NCBI RefSeq assembly: GCF_013408825.1
Contig: NZ_JACCBZ010000004.1
Location: 493,716-557,715 of the forward strand
Source of the DNA: Mucilaginibacter tundrae
Lineage (GTDB): Bacteria > Bacteroidota > Bacteroidia > Sphingobacteriales > Sphingobacteriaceae
Length of the DNA stretch: 64,000 nucleotides
Direction of reading: 5' to 3'
Positions 26,747-35,942 of this stretch are shown here, one piece after another; positions within the stretch are counted from its first letter, which is position 1; the number at the start of each line of letters is the position of its first letter. The notes beneath the pieces were generated by a model. The model searched no databases. It saw nothing but the letters and a program-made list of their open reading frames with translations, and was not told where the DNA came from. Both the position numbers and the translations under genes were made by a program.

Positions 26747-27892
26747 ATGGCAACAAGCGCGCAAGTGAAAACTATTTTATTGGTTGATGACAACCAACTG
26801 TTTTTGAAGATGCTGTCGCAGGCATTTAAAAAGAGTGGGATAGAATGCATCACCGCGGAATCGGGTAAACAAGCGCTTGAAATATTGACTTCAACATTGC
26901 CTGATGCCATATTATCGGATTATGAAATGCCTAGTATGAATGGCATGGAATTCAGGCAGCAACTGATGGCTGATGACACATTTAAGGATATTCCATTTAT
27001 TTTCCTGACGTATATTATTGATAATGATTTGATGGTTAAAGGGCTTAACCTGCAAGCTGTTGATTATGTAATTAAAGATACTCCTGTAAATGTTATTGTA
27101 TCAAAAATTAACAACTTGATATATACGGTACAAAAGCAGCAGGAACTATCAAAAAGTGAATTAAAAAAGGCTGCCGAGGCGCTGAATGTAAAATCTATCC
27201 CGACAAAAACACCCGAAATTGATGGTTTTGACATAGACTTTTGGCATCGGCCCTATCAGGATATTCCGGGCGGTGATTTTATTGACTTTATAAATGCAAA
27301 TGAACGCTATACCTTTATTGTATTAGGTGATATTATGGGTAAAAAGTGGATGGCCTGGTTTTTTACTTTTAGTTTTTTGAGCTATATACGAGCGGCGATA
27401 CGTTTTTGCGTGCTTAGTCGGGATTATTCGGTTGGCAGTATATTGCAGAAGGTGAATGACGTAATTTGTCTGGATGATGTGCTGAAGGATATCTTGTCGA
27501 GCCTTTCGTTATTGATGATAGATAATGAGACACTGATCATAACCTACGCCGGTGCCGGTGATTTGCCTTTGTTGCATTTTGAAGCCGATACATCAACATT
27601 AAAACAAATAAGCGGAGATGGCCTGTTATTAGGTCTTTTCGCCGGAAATGAATACACGGAGCAGCAAATCACATTAGCTAAAAACGACCAGCTATTGATT
27701 TTTACAGATGGTATGATTGATTTCTCTGATGATACAGGCAAAAAAAGCGATTACAATACTTTCGCGCGCAATATTGATTTGATGTTGAACAAAAAATATT
27801 CTTTTAAACGCATACAGGATGAATTATTTGAGCCATCGCTAGCTGTGCAAGTTGATGATTGCAGTATAATAAACATTCGCAAAACCATGTAA
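26747..27892 (+). CDS. Response regulator with SpoIIE/PP2C phosphatase output (RsbU-like)
   Basis: The 381-residue protein has a receiver domain (about 8-125) with D14-D15, the phospho-acceptor D58 (SDYEMP) and the later Thr/Lys positions. A PP2C-type SpoIIE domain (about 165-380) follows, with metal-binding acids in PGGDFIDF, VLGDIMG, IFTDGMIDF and VDDCSI. Such proteins dephosphorylate a STAS anti-anti-sigma factor when their receiver is activated. The STAS and kinase-like partners are the next two genes. The usual small residues after the second motif (GHG) are replaced by GKKWMAW, so activity should be tested. Confidence 0.9.
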   Translation: MATSAQVKTILLVDDNQLFLKMLSQAFKKSGIECITAESGKQALEILTSTLPDAILSDYEMPSMNGMEFRQQLMADDTFKDIPFIFLTYIIDNDLMVKGLNLQAVDYVIKDTPVNVIVSKINNLIYTVQKQQELSKSELKKAAEALNVKSIPTKTPEIDGFDIDFWHRPYQDIPGGDFIDFINANERYTFIVLGDIMGKKWMAWFFTFSFLSYIRAAIRFCVLSRDYSVGSILQKVNDVICLDDVLKDILSSLSLLMIDNETLIITYAGAGDLPLLHFEADTSTLKQISGDGLLLGLFAGNEYTEQQITLAKNDQLLIFTDGMIDFSDDTGKKSDYNTFARNIDLMLNKKYSFKRIQDELFEPSLAVQVDDCSIINIRKTM

Positions 27893-27893
27893 T

Positions 27894-28226
27894 ATGATCA
27901 AGATAATAAAAGATACAGAAAATCATCTGTTGATAGAAATAGAGGTTTCTGAAGCTAATCTGAATAACTCAGATCTGTTTAAAACGCAGGTAATACAACT
28001 TTTAGACCGCCATGAGAAAACTGTAATTATTGATTTTAACCAGGTTGAATATATTGACAGTTCGTTTTTAGGCGCCTTGGTGGCTATATTAAAACATGCA
28101 ATCGGCATGAAACTTGATATTATACTGGTTGGCTTAAAAAGCGATGTGCATGATTTGTTAAAGCTGATCCGGTTGGATAAGGTATTTAAGATTTTCGGCA
28201 GTTACAATGAAGCCATTAATGTTTAG
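27894..28226 (+). CDS. STAS-domain anti-anti-sigma factor
   Basis: The 110-residue protein is a single STAS domain. The phosphorylatable site is YIDSSFLGAL with S56/S57. It lies one base after the RsbU-like phosphatase stop and 11 nt before the HATPase-like gene. In partner switching the unphosphorylated STAS protein binds the kinase/anti-sigma protein and frees its target. The target here is not known and may be a non-sigma output, since no sigma factor gene is near. Confidence 0.9.
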   Translation: MIKIIKDTENHLLIEIEVSEANLNNSDLFKTQVIQLLDRHEKTVIIDFNQVEYIDSSFLGALVAILKHAIGMKLDIILVGLKSDVHDLLKLIRLDKVFKIFGSYNEAINV

Positions 28227-28237
28227 CTTTTTATAAA

Positions 28238-28753
28238 ATGCACAATAAACAGTTTGAGTTTTTAAAAAGCAGCTACCATCTAAGTTCGGATATACAACAA
28301 ATTATTGGATTTATTAATGATGAATTGCCATCCACGGCCCCGGTGGATGAATTGGTATTTAAGGCTAAAATAATCGTAACTGAATTACTTACCAATTCAT
28401 TAAAACATGCAGGTGTAAATAGTACGATAATCGATGTAAAGATCAACGAGCGTGACATTAGTATCTTGAAAATTGATTTTGGTAACCCATTGTCAATTAT
28501 TCAGAAGAATTATCCTGTTAATACTAAAATTCCGATCAGCAACGATATATTACATACGTTATACGCGATACTCGATTCCAGAAAGAACATTAACTTTTTT
28601 TGTGATGAAATTAATATGGATGATATTTTAGCTGTAGAAAATATCGTTGAGCATTTCGGGCTACTGATCATTACTAAAGCCGCCGACAAATTCACTTACC
28701 ATTATAATGAGCAAACCAAGGAGAACCTTTTTGAGGTTACCTTAAAGTTTTAA
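28238..28753 (+). CDS. RsbW-like HATPase protein (anti-sigma/serine kinase type)
   Basis: The 171-residue protein has the N-box ELLTNSLKHAG (about residues 49-59) typical of HATPase_c_2/RsbW proteins. The G1 region reads IDFGNPLS and the last GLLIITKAAD may match the G2 box; both are less canonical, so ATP binding is likely but kinase activity is uncertain. It is the last gene of the operon and ends 8 nt from the convergent flippase gene. As part of the REC-PP2C/STAS/HATPase set it should bind the STAS protein. Confidence 0.82.
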   Translation: MHNKQFEFLKSSYHLSSDIQQIIGFINDELPSTAPVDELVFKAKIIVTELLTNSLKHAGVNSTIIDVKINERDISILKIDFGNPLSIIQKNYPVNTKIPISNDILHTLYAILDSRKNINFFCDEINMDDILAVENIVEHFGLLIITKAADKFTYHYNEQTKENLFEVTLKF

Positions 28754-28761
28754 TACATCTG

Positions 28762-30108
28762 TTATTTTTTGGGCCTTAATTTTTGCAGGGTGTTTGCTAA
28801 TAATAGTTTGCTTTCGCTAAATCCCAGTGTATAGGAATCCCAGAATGAAAATTTGTGATACTTATTATTAAGTGCAAAATAGCCCATGGCTACTCCTGCT
28901 ATTACCCAAATGCCTGTAGATAACGCTGCACCATATATATTTCCGAAAATGTAAATCCCTAAAAAATCCATAGAAATATTAATGGCAAGCATTATTAATA
29001 CTTTGTAAAAGTTAATTATAGGGCGGTTGATAACATCCAGCGTTAAGCCGAAGAAACGGTCGGCCGGATAAAGAAGTGAGAATGCCAGGAATAAACGGAA
29101 TACGTTAGCGGCTTGTGTACCGATATATTTACCCCCCCCAATGATATAAATTGGCAGATCAGCCAATGCCCAACCGCAAATGATGATGGGTATAAGCACG
29201 ACAGTCAGCATACCAATATATTTTTTCATGATATGGATCACTCCTATCGGGCTATCCTGCGCGTAGGCCGCGGATAATGACGGCATAGCTGTAGCGGCAA
29301 AACTGCGGAGTAAAATTTCGACCAATTGCATCAGGCTTTGGCCGAGGTTGTATACCGCAAGCGCGGCTTTACCTAGCATCAGGTTGATAATAAAGGCATC
29401 GGATGCGCCAAAAAGATTGGCGCTGATGGTGGTACCTACACTAAATTTACCAAAATGGTACAACTCTAATATGGTTTTACGGCTTTTATGCCTTATGGTA
29501 TTGATGCGGGCCCATCCCATAACAATAACATATACACTGGTTATAAAATAGGATAGTAAATAGGAAAAAAGCACACCCATTAAGCTGATCTTCCCAATTA
29601 TAATTAACACTAAAATAAACAACAGGAAACCACCCTGATTTACCCCGCGCACATATAACATGCGGTCGAACCGCTGTTCGCCTTGCAATACGCAGGTGGC
29701 AATAAATGTGGGCAGCATTAAAATAAAACATAAACCAGACCATTTAAAAAAGAGCATATAGCCGGGATCGTGAATATCGTTAAGGAAAAACATTACCGGT
29801 ATATTTATAACCACCAATATGCCGGTGATACATAAACCTACAACCCATGCTGAACCGGCTATTTCGGCGGTACGTTCAGGATGAGAACCTGCGTAGAACT
29901 TAATAAATGCTGTAGTTAAAAAGCCCGAACGAAAAGTATCAACCAAAAGCAAGGTAGATTGAAACAAAACCCATACTCCGACCATCTGTATATCCAGCGA
30001 CCGATAAATAATAGCCATGGTAAGCATACCAAGCCCCGACATAATAACGTTACCTGATAGAGAAAGAAAATATTTGTTTTTAATAGCAGAAACTATTTTT
30101 GAAGGCAT
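28762..30108 (-). CDS. Wzx-type polysaccharide flippase
   Basis: The 448-residue protein has about twelve to fourteen membrane helices and the pattern of polysaccharide flippases of the MVF/MATE superfamily (Wzx, PST type): short loops, an N-terminal helix pair around ITMAIIYRSLD, and late helices ending in basic residues. It would move lipid-linked oligosaccharide across the inner membrane. A near -7 element TATATTTT lies 8 nt before the ATG. It sits between the partner-switch operon and the twin GT2 genes. Confidence 0.88.
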   Translation of the reverse strand: MPSKIVSAIKNKYFLSLSGNVIMSGLGMLTMAIIYRSLDIQMVGVWVLFQSTLLLVDTFRSGFLTTAFIKFYAGSHPERTAEIAGSAWVVGLCITGILVVINIPVMFFLNDIHDPGYMLFFKWSGLCFILMLPTFIATCVLQGEQRFDRMLYVRGVNQGGFLLFILVLIIIGKISLMGVLFSYLLSYFITSVYVIVMGWARINTIRHKSRKTILELYHFGKFSVGTTISANLFGASDAFIINLMLGKAALAVYNLGQSLMQLVEILLRSFAATAMPSLSAAYAQDSPIGVIHIMKKYIGMLTVVLIPIIICGWALADLPIYIIGGGKYIGTQAANVFRLFLAFSLLYPADRFFGLTLDVINRPIINFYKVLIMLAINISMDFLGIYIFGNIYGAALSTGIWVIAGVAMGYFALNNKYHKFSFWDSYTLGFSESKLLLANTLQKLRPKK

Positions 30109-30184
30109 ACTGGGGTAAAATATATCTTACGGTAATAATATAGTAAATATTACGCATTATAAACGAAATTTTTGACATCTTAGC

Positions 30185-30982
30185 TTGACCATGGAAATAA
30201 AAGAAAGTTATTTCGAAGAGATCACTTTATTAATTACCCATTACAACCGTAGCGGATCATTAGAAAGACTACTGCAAACATTTGTTAGCCAACACATAAG
30301 CTTCGGCGACGTGGTCGTATCTGACGATGGCAGCAAGCCAGAACACCTGGAAAGATTAAAGGCATTGCAAGCTATTTATAATTTCAGATTGATAACTACC
30401 CCTGTAAATAAAGGTTTAGGTAATAATATAAATAAAGGCCAGGATGCGGTAACTACTCCTTATACTTTATATGTCCAGGAGGATTTTGAGCCAAAGGACG
30501 CGTTTATAACTCATTTTAGAGATGCTATTGATATAATGAGAGCAGATCATGGTTTAGATATAATTCGTTTTTATGCTTACTTTAAGTATCCATATTTAAA
30601 AGCCTATGCTAAAGGCTTTTCTGAAATGATATTTAAACCATATTTTCTCGCCAATAACCATCTTAAATTTTATGTTTATAGTGATCACCCACATTTAAGG
30701 CGGAGTAATTTTCTTGAAAAATTTGGCCGTTATCCAGAAGGTATAAAAGGCGATCTGACGGAATATGGAATGGCTTTATCCTTTATACAAAAAAAAGGCC
30801 GGGGTTTATTTTTTGATAATTTTAACGATTTGTTCTACCAAAAAAATTCGGAAGATGAGCCAAGCACTATGGGCCGTAGCAGTTGGCGCGAAAGTAAAAA
30901 CCCGGTAGCATTAGCTGCAAGAGCTGTATACTTGCAATTTAAGCTATTAGGGTGGACCTATGATTACTTTTTTAAACACTAA
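30185..30982 (+). CDS. Glycosyltransferase family 2, tandem copy A
   Basis: The 265-residue GT2 enzyme has ITHYNRSGSLERLL, VVSDDGSKPEHLERLK, NKGLGNNINKGQDAV, and YVQEDFEP as the DxD-equivalent. It is about as long as its neighbour and shares long identical stretches with it, showing a tandem duplication. A TAGCTTG word lies 3 nt before the ATG. It is probably involved in the surface polysaccharide. The substrate is unknown. Confidence 0.9.
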   Translation: MTMEIKESYFEEITLLITHYNRSGSLERLLQTFVSQHISFGDVVVSDDGSKPEHLERLKALQAIYNFRLITTPVNKGLGNNINKGQDAVTTPYTLYVQEDFEPKDAFITHFRDAIDIMRADHGLDIIRFYAYFKYPYLKAYAKGFSEMIFKPYFLANNHLKFYVYSDHPHLRRSNFLEKFGRYPEGIKGDLTEYGMALSFIQKKGRGLFFDNFNDLFYQKNSEDEPSTMGRSSWRESKNPVALAARAVYLQFKLLGWTYDYFFKH

Positions 30983-31027
30983 ACAATTGCTATATACCAA
31001 ACGTAGTTTAACCAACAGATCAGCATA

Positions 31028-31804
31028 ATGCAACCAGAATTTAATACGACCACTTTATTAGTAACCCATTACAATCGTAGTGCTTCATTAGAGCGGCTTT
31101 TAAAGGCGTTTGCCGATCAGGATATTATTTTCGTGGACATTGTAGTATCTGATGATGGGAGCAAGCCTGAGCATCTGGAACGCCTAAAATCAATGCAGAA
31201 CACCTATCCTTTCAGGCTGATAACTACCCCTTTTAACAAAGGTTTGGGTAATAATATTAATAAAGGGCAGGATGCGGTAAACACGCCTTATACTTTATAT
31301 GTGCAGGAAGATTTTGATCCCTTCCCGGGTTATAAGAAACACCTGCAAGATGCTTTAAGTATAGCTGATGAAAGGGGTGATATTGACATGATCCGTTTTT
31401 ACGCTTATTTTAAATATCCGTATCTTAAACCTTATCGATATGGGTTTTCAGAGATGATATTTAAACTCTGGTATCCGGGTTATCGCAAGTTTCATTGTTA
31501 TAGCGATCATCCCCACTTAAGGCGAAGTACATTTTTCGATAAATTTGGCAGGTATGCCGAAGGTATAAAAGGCGACCGTACTGAATTTTTAATGGCAGTG
31601 TCCTTTTTGAAAAATAAAGGTAAAGCCATGTTTTATGAAGATTTTAAGGGTTTATTTGATCAAATAAATTCTAATGATGAGCCAAGCACCATGAAACGCA
31701 GTGATTTAAGACAAAGCCCAAATGTTGTTATAGCCTTTGTAAGAAGCATTTATCGTAACATAAAATACTACTACGAATATAATAACGCAAAAAAAATCAA
31801 CTAA
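31028..31804 (+). CDS. Glycosyltransferase family 2, tandem copy B
   Basis: This 258-residue protein is the paralogue of the previous one: the same blocks VTHYNRSASLERLL, VVSDDGSKPEHLERLK, NKGLGNNINKGQDAV and YVQEDFDP recur, while the C-terminal regions have drifted. The gap between the two genes is 45 nt. The last 8 bases overlap the end of the convergent GT4 gene. The difference in the acceptor-side half suggests related but distinct acceptors. Confidence 0.9.
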   Translation: MQPEFNTTTLLVTHYNRSASLERLLKAFADQDIIFVDIVVSDDGSKPEHLERLKSMQNTYPFRLITTPFNKGLGNNINKGQDAVNTPYTLYVQEDFDPFPGYKKHLQDALSIADERGDIDMIRFYAYFKYPYLKPYRYGFSEMIFKLWYPGYRKFHCYSDHPHLRRSTFFDKFGRYAEGIKGDRTEFLMAVSFLKNKGKAMFYEDFKGLFDQINSNDEPSTMKRSDLRQSPNVVIAFVRSIYRNIKYYYEYNNAKKIN

Positions 31805-33047
31805 GCTTCTCCTGATATTTTAACCGTAGTTCTTTTTCAATTATTTCAACAAGCTTGTCAGCGCTTGCACCCCAGGTATTTTCATTAGCTACTGCTTGCC
31901 TTTCGGCTTTATTTTGTTCGTTATCGGTAGCCAAAATATTATTTATAGCTATATTAAAAGTGGCTGCATTGGCACAAAAAAGTACAGCATCTTTTGTATA
32001 ATCTTTTAAGTCGGGATTAAAATCGGTAATTATAACCGGTTTCCCTGCTCCTAAATATTCAAAAAGCTTTAACGGGAATATGGTTGCACTTACCTCGTCC
32101 TTTTTAAAAGGAATAATCGCTATATCAAAGCCTTTAACCATTTGCGGCATTTCGCCGTACGGTATTTGCCCGGTTAAATATAAATTTGGTGTAGTGTAAA
32201 ACCAATCGGGGATATGTTCTTTAATCGCGGGCCCGGCAAAAACAAAACTCTTATCCGGATTTGCCTTCACAACGTCAAGCATCAAATCATAATCTATCCT
32301 CCGCTCAATACTGCCAAAATAACCAATTATAGGTTTTGGGATATTATCTAATAAATGATGTATGGGCAATACAGGGTCTAATGCTTTTGAACTGTGCGAC
32401 AGATCCGCAGCATTCGGCAAAAGATAGGTATGGCTATTTATTTTTAGTTTTTCGAGATATAGCGCTTTGCTAGTACAAATAACAGTGTCACTTTTCTTTA
32501 CCAACTGCGATTCTGATACAAAACCATGTTTTAAATCGTAAGGTGTGATCAATGGATCAATACAATGGTAAACCATTAATTCCGGCTGCAATAATTTCCC
32601 TACGTTTGGGTAATGAAAGTTGAAAGAATTAATAAAAACGAAATCCTTAACAGCCTGTTTTTTAAGTACCGCTTTTATTCTTTTAACAATTAACCATTCG
32701 TTGATTTTTAATAACACCCGAAATAGCTTTCCTTCGGGGAGAAAATTTATGGAGGCTACAATTGGCGAGAATAATTTTTTAAGATTAGGCAACTCTGTAT
32801 CAGCTAAAGCGTCATCAGCATGTAAAAGCCTTTTTTTTACTGATTGAAATTCCGGGAGATTTTTGCTTTTTATATAATCCTTCACTGTCGACGGATATTC
32901 AATATAATAAACCCGATAACTTCTTGCCAATGATCGGGCTAAAAATAAAGACGTAGCCTCCATGGGGCTGTTATACCGCATGTTACTAAAAATAAGTATG
33001 GTTTTATTTTTTAGTGAAATTTGCTGACCAGTAGTTTGATTACTCAT
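31797..33047 (-). CDS. Glycosyltransferase (GT4/GT1-fold, teichuronic-type)
   Basis: The 416-residue protein has a GT-B fold: an N-terminal half with TILIFSNMRYNSPMEATSLFLA and a C-terminal donor-binding half with GYFGSIERRIDYDL, a FKKDEVSATIFPLKLFEYLGAGKP block (E-x7-E type), and the usual acidic residues. It is the last gene of the export/assembly operon 31797-38819. It probably adds a sugar to the repeat unit. Start and stop are adjacent to the upstream polymerase gene (one-base gap). Confidence 0.85.
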   Translation of the reverse strand: MSNQTTGQQISLKNKTILIFSNMRYNSPMEATSLFLARSLARSYRVYYIEYPSTVKDYIKSKNLPEFQSVKKRLLHADDALADTELPNLKKLFSPIVASINFLPEGKLFRVLLKINEWLIVKRIKAVLKKQAVKDFVFINSFNFHYPNVGKLLQPELMVYHCIDPLITPYDLKHGFVSESQLVKKSDTVICTSKALYLEKLKINSHTYLLPNAADLSHSSKALDPVLPIHHLLDNIPKPIIGYFGSIERRIDYDLMLDVVKANPDKSFVFAGPAIKEHIPDWFYTTPNLYLTGQIPYGEMPQMVKGFDIAIIPFKKDEVSATIFPLKLFEYLGAGKPVIITDFNPDLKDYTKDAVLFCANAATFNIAINNILATDNEQNKAERQAVANENTWGASADKLVEIIEKELRLKYQEKLS

Positions 33048-33048
33048 G

Positions 33049-34566
33049 TTACTTCAATAAAACCGGAAACCCTAACAGTTTTGTCCTTTCTTGCCTTTGC
33101 GCTATGTCTAATCTAAGTGTTATATTTATTAAAGCTGCTTCCATATAAAATAAAATATTGGACGGAAACTGTGCCAACGCCTCTTGAGGAAAATTCGCGA
33201 TGTTATACGCAAATACAATCAATGTCATAGCCAAACAATAGGTTTTAAGTTCTTTATCTTCAATTAAAAAATAATTATTGATGCCGGTTAATATAACGAT
33301 GAACATAAAGAAACAAAAAACCAGTAATCCCCCCCAGCCATCTTCAACCGCGACCCGAATGTAACCGCTATCTGGTGGAAAGTGTGCTAAGTATGTATTT
33401 GGGGTGAAACGCTGGCCCCACTCCCCTGTCGAACCTAAACCACCTCCCATAACGTGAGATACAATGTAGGGTTGTATCCTTTTCTGATTTCGTTTCCTGA
33501 GATTGTAAGAATCGTCATTATTGGGCTTGAAAGCTGTTTGAAAACGGTATAAGTTTTGGTTTGATGTTGGTACCGTAATTAAAAAAACAAGAAATATAGC
33601 CGCTAAAACGGTAGCTATTAAAATCCGTCGATTAAATTTAAGTACTACAAATAAGCCTAAGGCGGCCGGTATTAATACGTTTGCGCCACGCGTACCCGAA
33701 AATAACATAGCATCTAAAAAGAAACCAATAAGGCAGCCGAATACTATTTTTTTCCATAGCTTGATATCTAATGTTAACATGCAGATACAAAAGATACTCG
33801 GCATCACCATGTTATAAGCAAAGGCAACCGGGTCGGCGAAAATTGAGAATTTGCGCCAATGCCCGTTGATAAATAAGAGTTCAGCTACACCAGGGGTAGC
33901 CAAATAGGCTTGCTCATGGCTGTTGAAACCTATATATTCCTGTTTAAACGCATACGCGGCACCAATACAGGTTAAAACCAACCAAATTTTAAATATAAGC
34001 CGGATATATTTAACCGAATTGATGTTGTACATAAACACAAAATAGGTTAATGTAGTAATTGCCACGGGTCTTACAGTGTAAAGCCACGCCATGCTTGAGC
34101 CAGCGTACGGATTGAGTACTTCAATTAAATTATAGGCAAGCCATAATAAGGACACCCACGTTATGGGGCTTTTAAATATAGCCCAGTTTTTATCCCTTTT
34201 CATTTGGATAAACATGCCGAGTACCAGTAGCATCTGCAAACCATCCATGATGGTACCGATTGGGCCATCCAAGCCAAACTCCGAAAGCACAAATAATATG
34301 TACGACATGATGAGCAGTACAATAATCCCGAATTTGGGATAAGCTATTATAGCATACAATAATGGCAAGGCAACAATTCCTGCTATTAGCAATACACCGA
34401 ACTCGACTCCAGCATAAGCGGTACCCACGGCGGTTATAATTGCCAGGGCTGACAACAGAATGAAACCTGTGATGTTATATAATTTTTCAATAAAGAAAAT
34501 CCGCTTAAGGCTTTGCAAAAAACCTTCACGTGATTTATACTGTGGTATTGGCTTGGTATTTTCCAT
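33049..34566 (-). CDS. O-antigen ligase/Wzy polymerase family membrane protein
   Basis: The 505-residue protein has about ten to twelve membrane helices and a large periplasmic loop (about residues 340-400) containing arginine- and histidine-rich stretches, as in Wzy/O-antigen ligase proteins. It would polymerise or ligate lipid-linked repeat units on the periplasmic face. Its ATG overlaps the stop of the 54-residue small gene by one base (TAATG), so translation is coupled. It is flanked by glycosyltransferases and the Wzc-like protein in one operon. Confidence 0.85.
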   Translation of the reverse strand: MENTKPIPQYKSREGFLQSLKRIFFIEKLYNITGFILLSALAIITAVGTAYAGVEFGVLLIAGIVALPLLYAIIAYPKFGIIVLLIMSYILFVLSEFGLDGPIGTIMDGLQMLLVLGMFIQMKRDKNWAIFKSPITWVSLLWLAYNLIEVLNPYAGSSMAWLYTVRPVAITTLTYFVFMYNINSVKYIRLIFKIWLVLTCIGAAYAFKQEYIGFNSHEQAYLATPGVAELLFINGHWRKFSIFADPVAFAYNMVMPSIFCICMLTLDIKLWKKIVFGCLIGFFLDAMLFSGTRGANVLIPAALGLFVVLKFNRRILIATVLAAIFLVFLITVPTSNQNLYRFQTAFKPNNDDSYNLRKRNQKRIQPYIVSHVMGGGLGSTGEWGQRFTPNTYLAHFPPDSGYIRVAVEDGWGGLLVFCFFMFIVILTGINNYFLIEDKELKTYCLAMTLIVFAYNIANFPQEALAQFPSNILFYMEAALINITLRLDIAQRQERTKLLGFPVLLK

Positions 34567-34730
34567 TAAAAGTATAGTATTTTAAAGAAAAATATAAACG
34601 TACTTATAAAGGCTAATACAATAGCTATAACCCGGGTAGCATGATTGATTTTGGCTTGCTGAATTGCTTTTCTTTCTTCGGGCGATAGTTCTAATCTTTC
34701 CCTTATTCTTTTGGCCGGATCAACTCTCAT
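34566..34730 (-). CDS. 54-residue small membrane protein (short CDS in polysaccharide operon)
   Basis: This short frame reads MRVDPAKRIRERLELSPEER, then KAIQQAKINHATRV, and ends with one strongly hydrophobic helix (residues about 34-54) of the type VIAIVLAFISTFIFFF. The N-terminal half is a charged amphipathic helix. Its start overlaps the end of the upstream GT2 gene by 11 bases and its stop overlaps the start of the polymerase gene by one base, which is strong evidence for a real, translationally coupled gene. Function unknown; it may be a small accessory subunit of the synthase or polymerase. Confidence 0.75.
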   Translation of the reverse strand: MRVDPAKRIRERLELSPEERKAIQQAKINHATRVIAIVLAFISTFIFFFKILYF

Positions 34731-35913
34731 CACTTTTTAGTTTATCGTTTTCAACGGAATCCGTGTTATAATAATGCGTGGTGGCTACCGAGTGCTTGTT
34801 AGCCCTCCTAACCTTTAATAGCGACAATACCTGGTAAAAAATAAATTTAGGGATATTTATTAATGATTGCCAGATGCGTTTATCGGTGTCGGATTTGGCT
34901 AAGGCTATATAAAAACCGAGTACGAATAAGATTAATCCGATCAACCATATAAATACCGCTGTTATGCTAATAAATATGTTAGCCAACATACAGATAACCG
35001 ATAATATGAGGAATATAAATAGTGGCGGCCTTAACAAGATAAAACCAAAAATAAACTGGTTGCGGCTAAAGTTGGATATGCCTTTAAATACCAGTGTAAA
35101 CCCGAATTTAAAGTATTTGAACCAGGTATTTATCCAGCGTGAGCGTTGTTTAACCAGTTGATCTGAGTGGGTAGTTTTTTCGTCGTAAACTATGGCTTTA
35201 TCGGTGAAGGCTATACGCAGATTTTGGCCTACTATGATAGATTGTAAAACTTTGTCAAATCCGGCACCTGTTATATCCCTGCTTTCTAGACAATTACGAT
35301 ATAGTTGTGTAGTAAAAGCCATCCCTGAACCTGCAAGTGTTGCTGATGAACCTATCCCGAATAGAACTTTGCCATCGTAGAAATGGTAATAAATATCCCG
35401 GGCGGCATCAAGGCAGGCATAGGTGGTGTTTAGGTTTTTTGCTTCGCGGACGCCTTGTACAGCAGAGAAACCAGCATTGAAATATCTGTCTAATTCGTGC
35501 AAATATTCCGGTTCAACTAAGTTATCACTATCGATAATGGTTAAACGGGTGTGGGAACGTTTGAAATTGTGTATAGCGTAAAAATGCGAACGGGTGTTGC
35601 TTGCCAGTGTTTCAGGCGGGCGAAGGACTACTACCTTTTCATCTTCAAAGCTTAGGCCGGACACGTCGCAATTATCAGCGACTATGTATACGATAAAGTT
35701 GGTATAATTAAGTTTTAGTATAGACGCGATTACGTTCGGAATTGACTCTACCTGCTCATAGGCGGTAACTATTATGGCATAATCATCCTCGGGAGCTAAT
35801 GGCGGGAGGATTTGTTTCGATGGCTTATAAAAGGTAAAAAGAATTAAAGGCAGATATAGATTGTATCCGATTAAAACCTGTAATAGTATCCATATCGCCC
35901 AAATAATTGCCAT
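34720..35913 (-). CDS. Membrane glycosyltransferase family 2 (cellulose-synthase-like)
   Basis: The 397-residue protein has an N-terminal membrane helix, a GT2 domain with IIVTAYEQVES, DNCD, TIIDSDNLVEP (DxD) and a late QRSRW (QxxRW) motif, then two or three C-terminal membrane helices. The QxxRW motif and helices are typical of processive or membrane GT2s. It follows the Wzc-like gene by 29 nt and precedes the small membrane protein, with which it overlaps by 11 bases. Confidence 0.9.
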   Translation of the reverse strand: MAIIWAIWILLQVLIGYNLYLPLILFTFYKPSKQILPPLAPEDDYAIIVTAYEQVESIPNVIASILKLNYTNFIVYIVADNCDVSGLSFEDEKVVVLRPPETLASNTRSHFYAIHNFKRSHTRLTIIDSDNLVEPEYLHELDRYFNAGFSAVQGVREAKNLNTTYACLDAARDIYYHFYDGKVLFGIGSSATLAGSGMAFTTQLYRNCLESRDITGAGFDKVLQSIIVGQNLRIAFTDKAIVYDEKTTHSDQLVKQRSRWINTWFKYFKFGFTLVFKGISNFSRNQFIFGFILLRPPLFIFLILSVICMLANIFISITAVFIWLIGLILFVLGFYIALAKSDTDKRIWQSLINIPKFIFYQVLSLLKVRRANKHSVATTHYYNTDSVENDKLKSDES

Positions 35914-35942
35914 TTGTAATTATTACGTATTATGAGCCAGTA

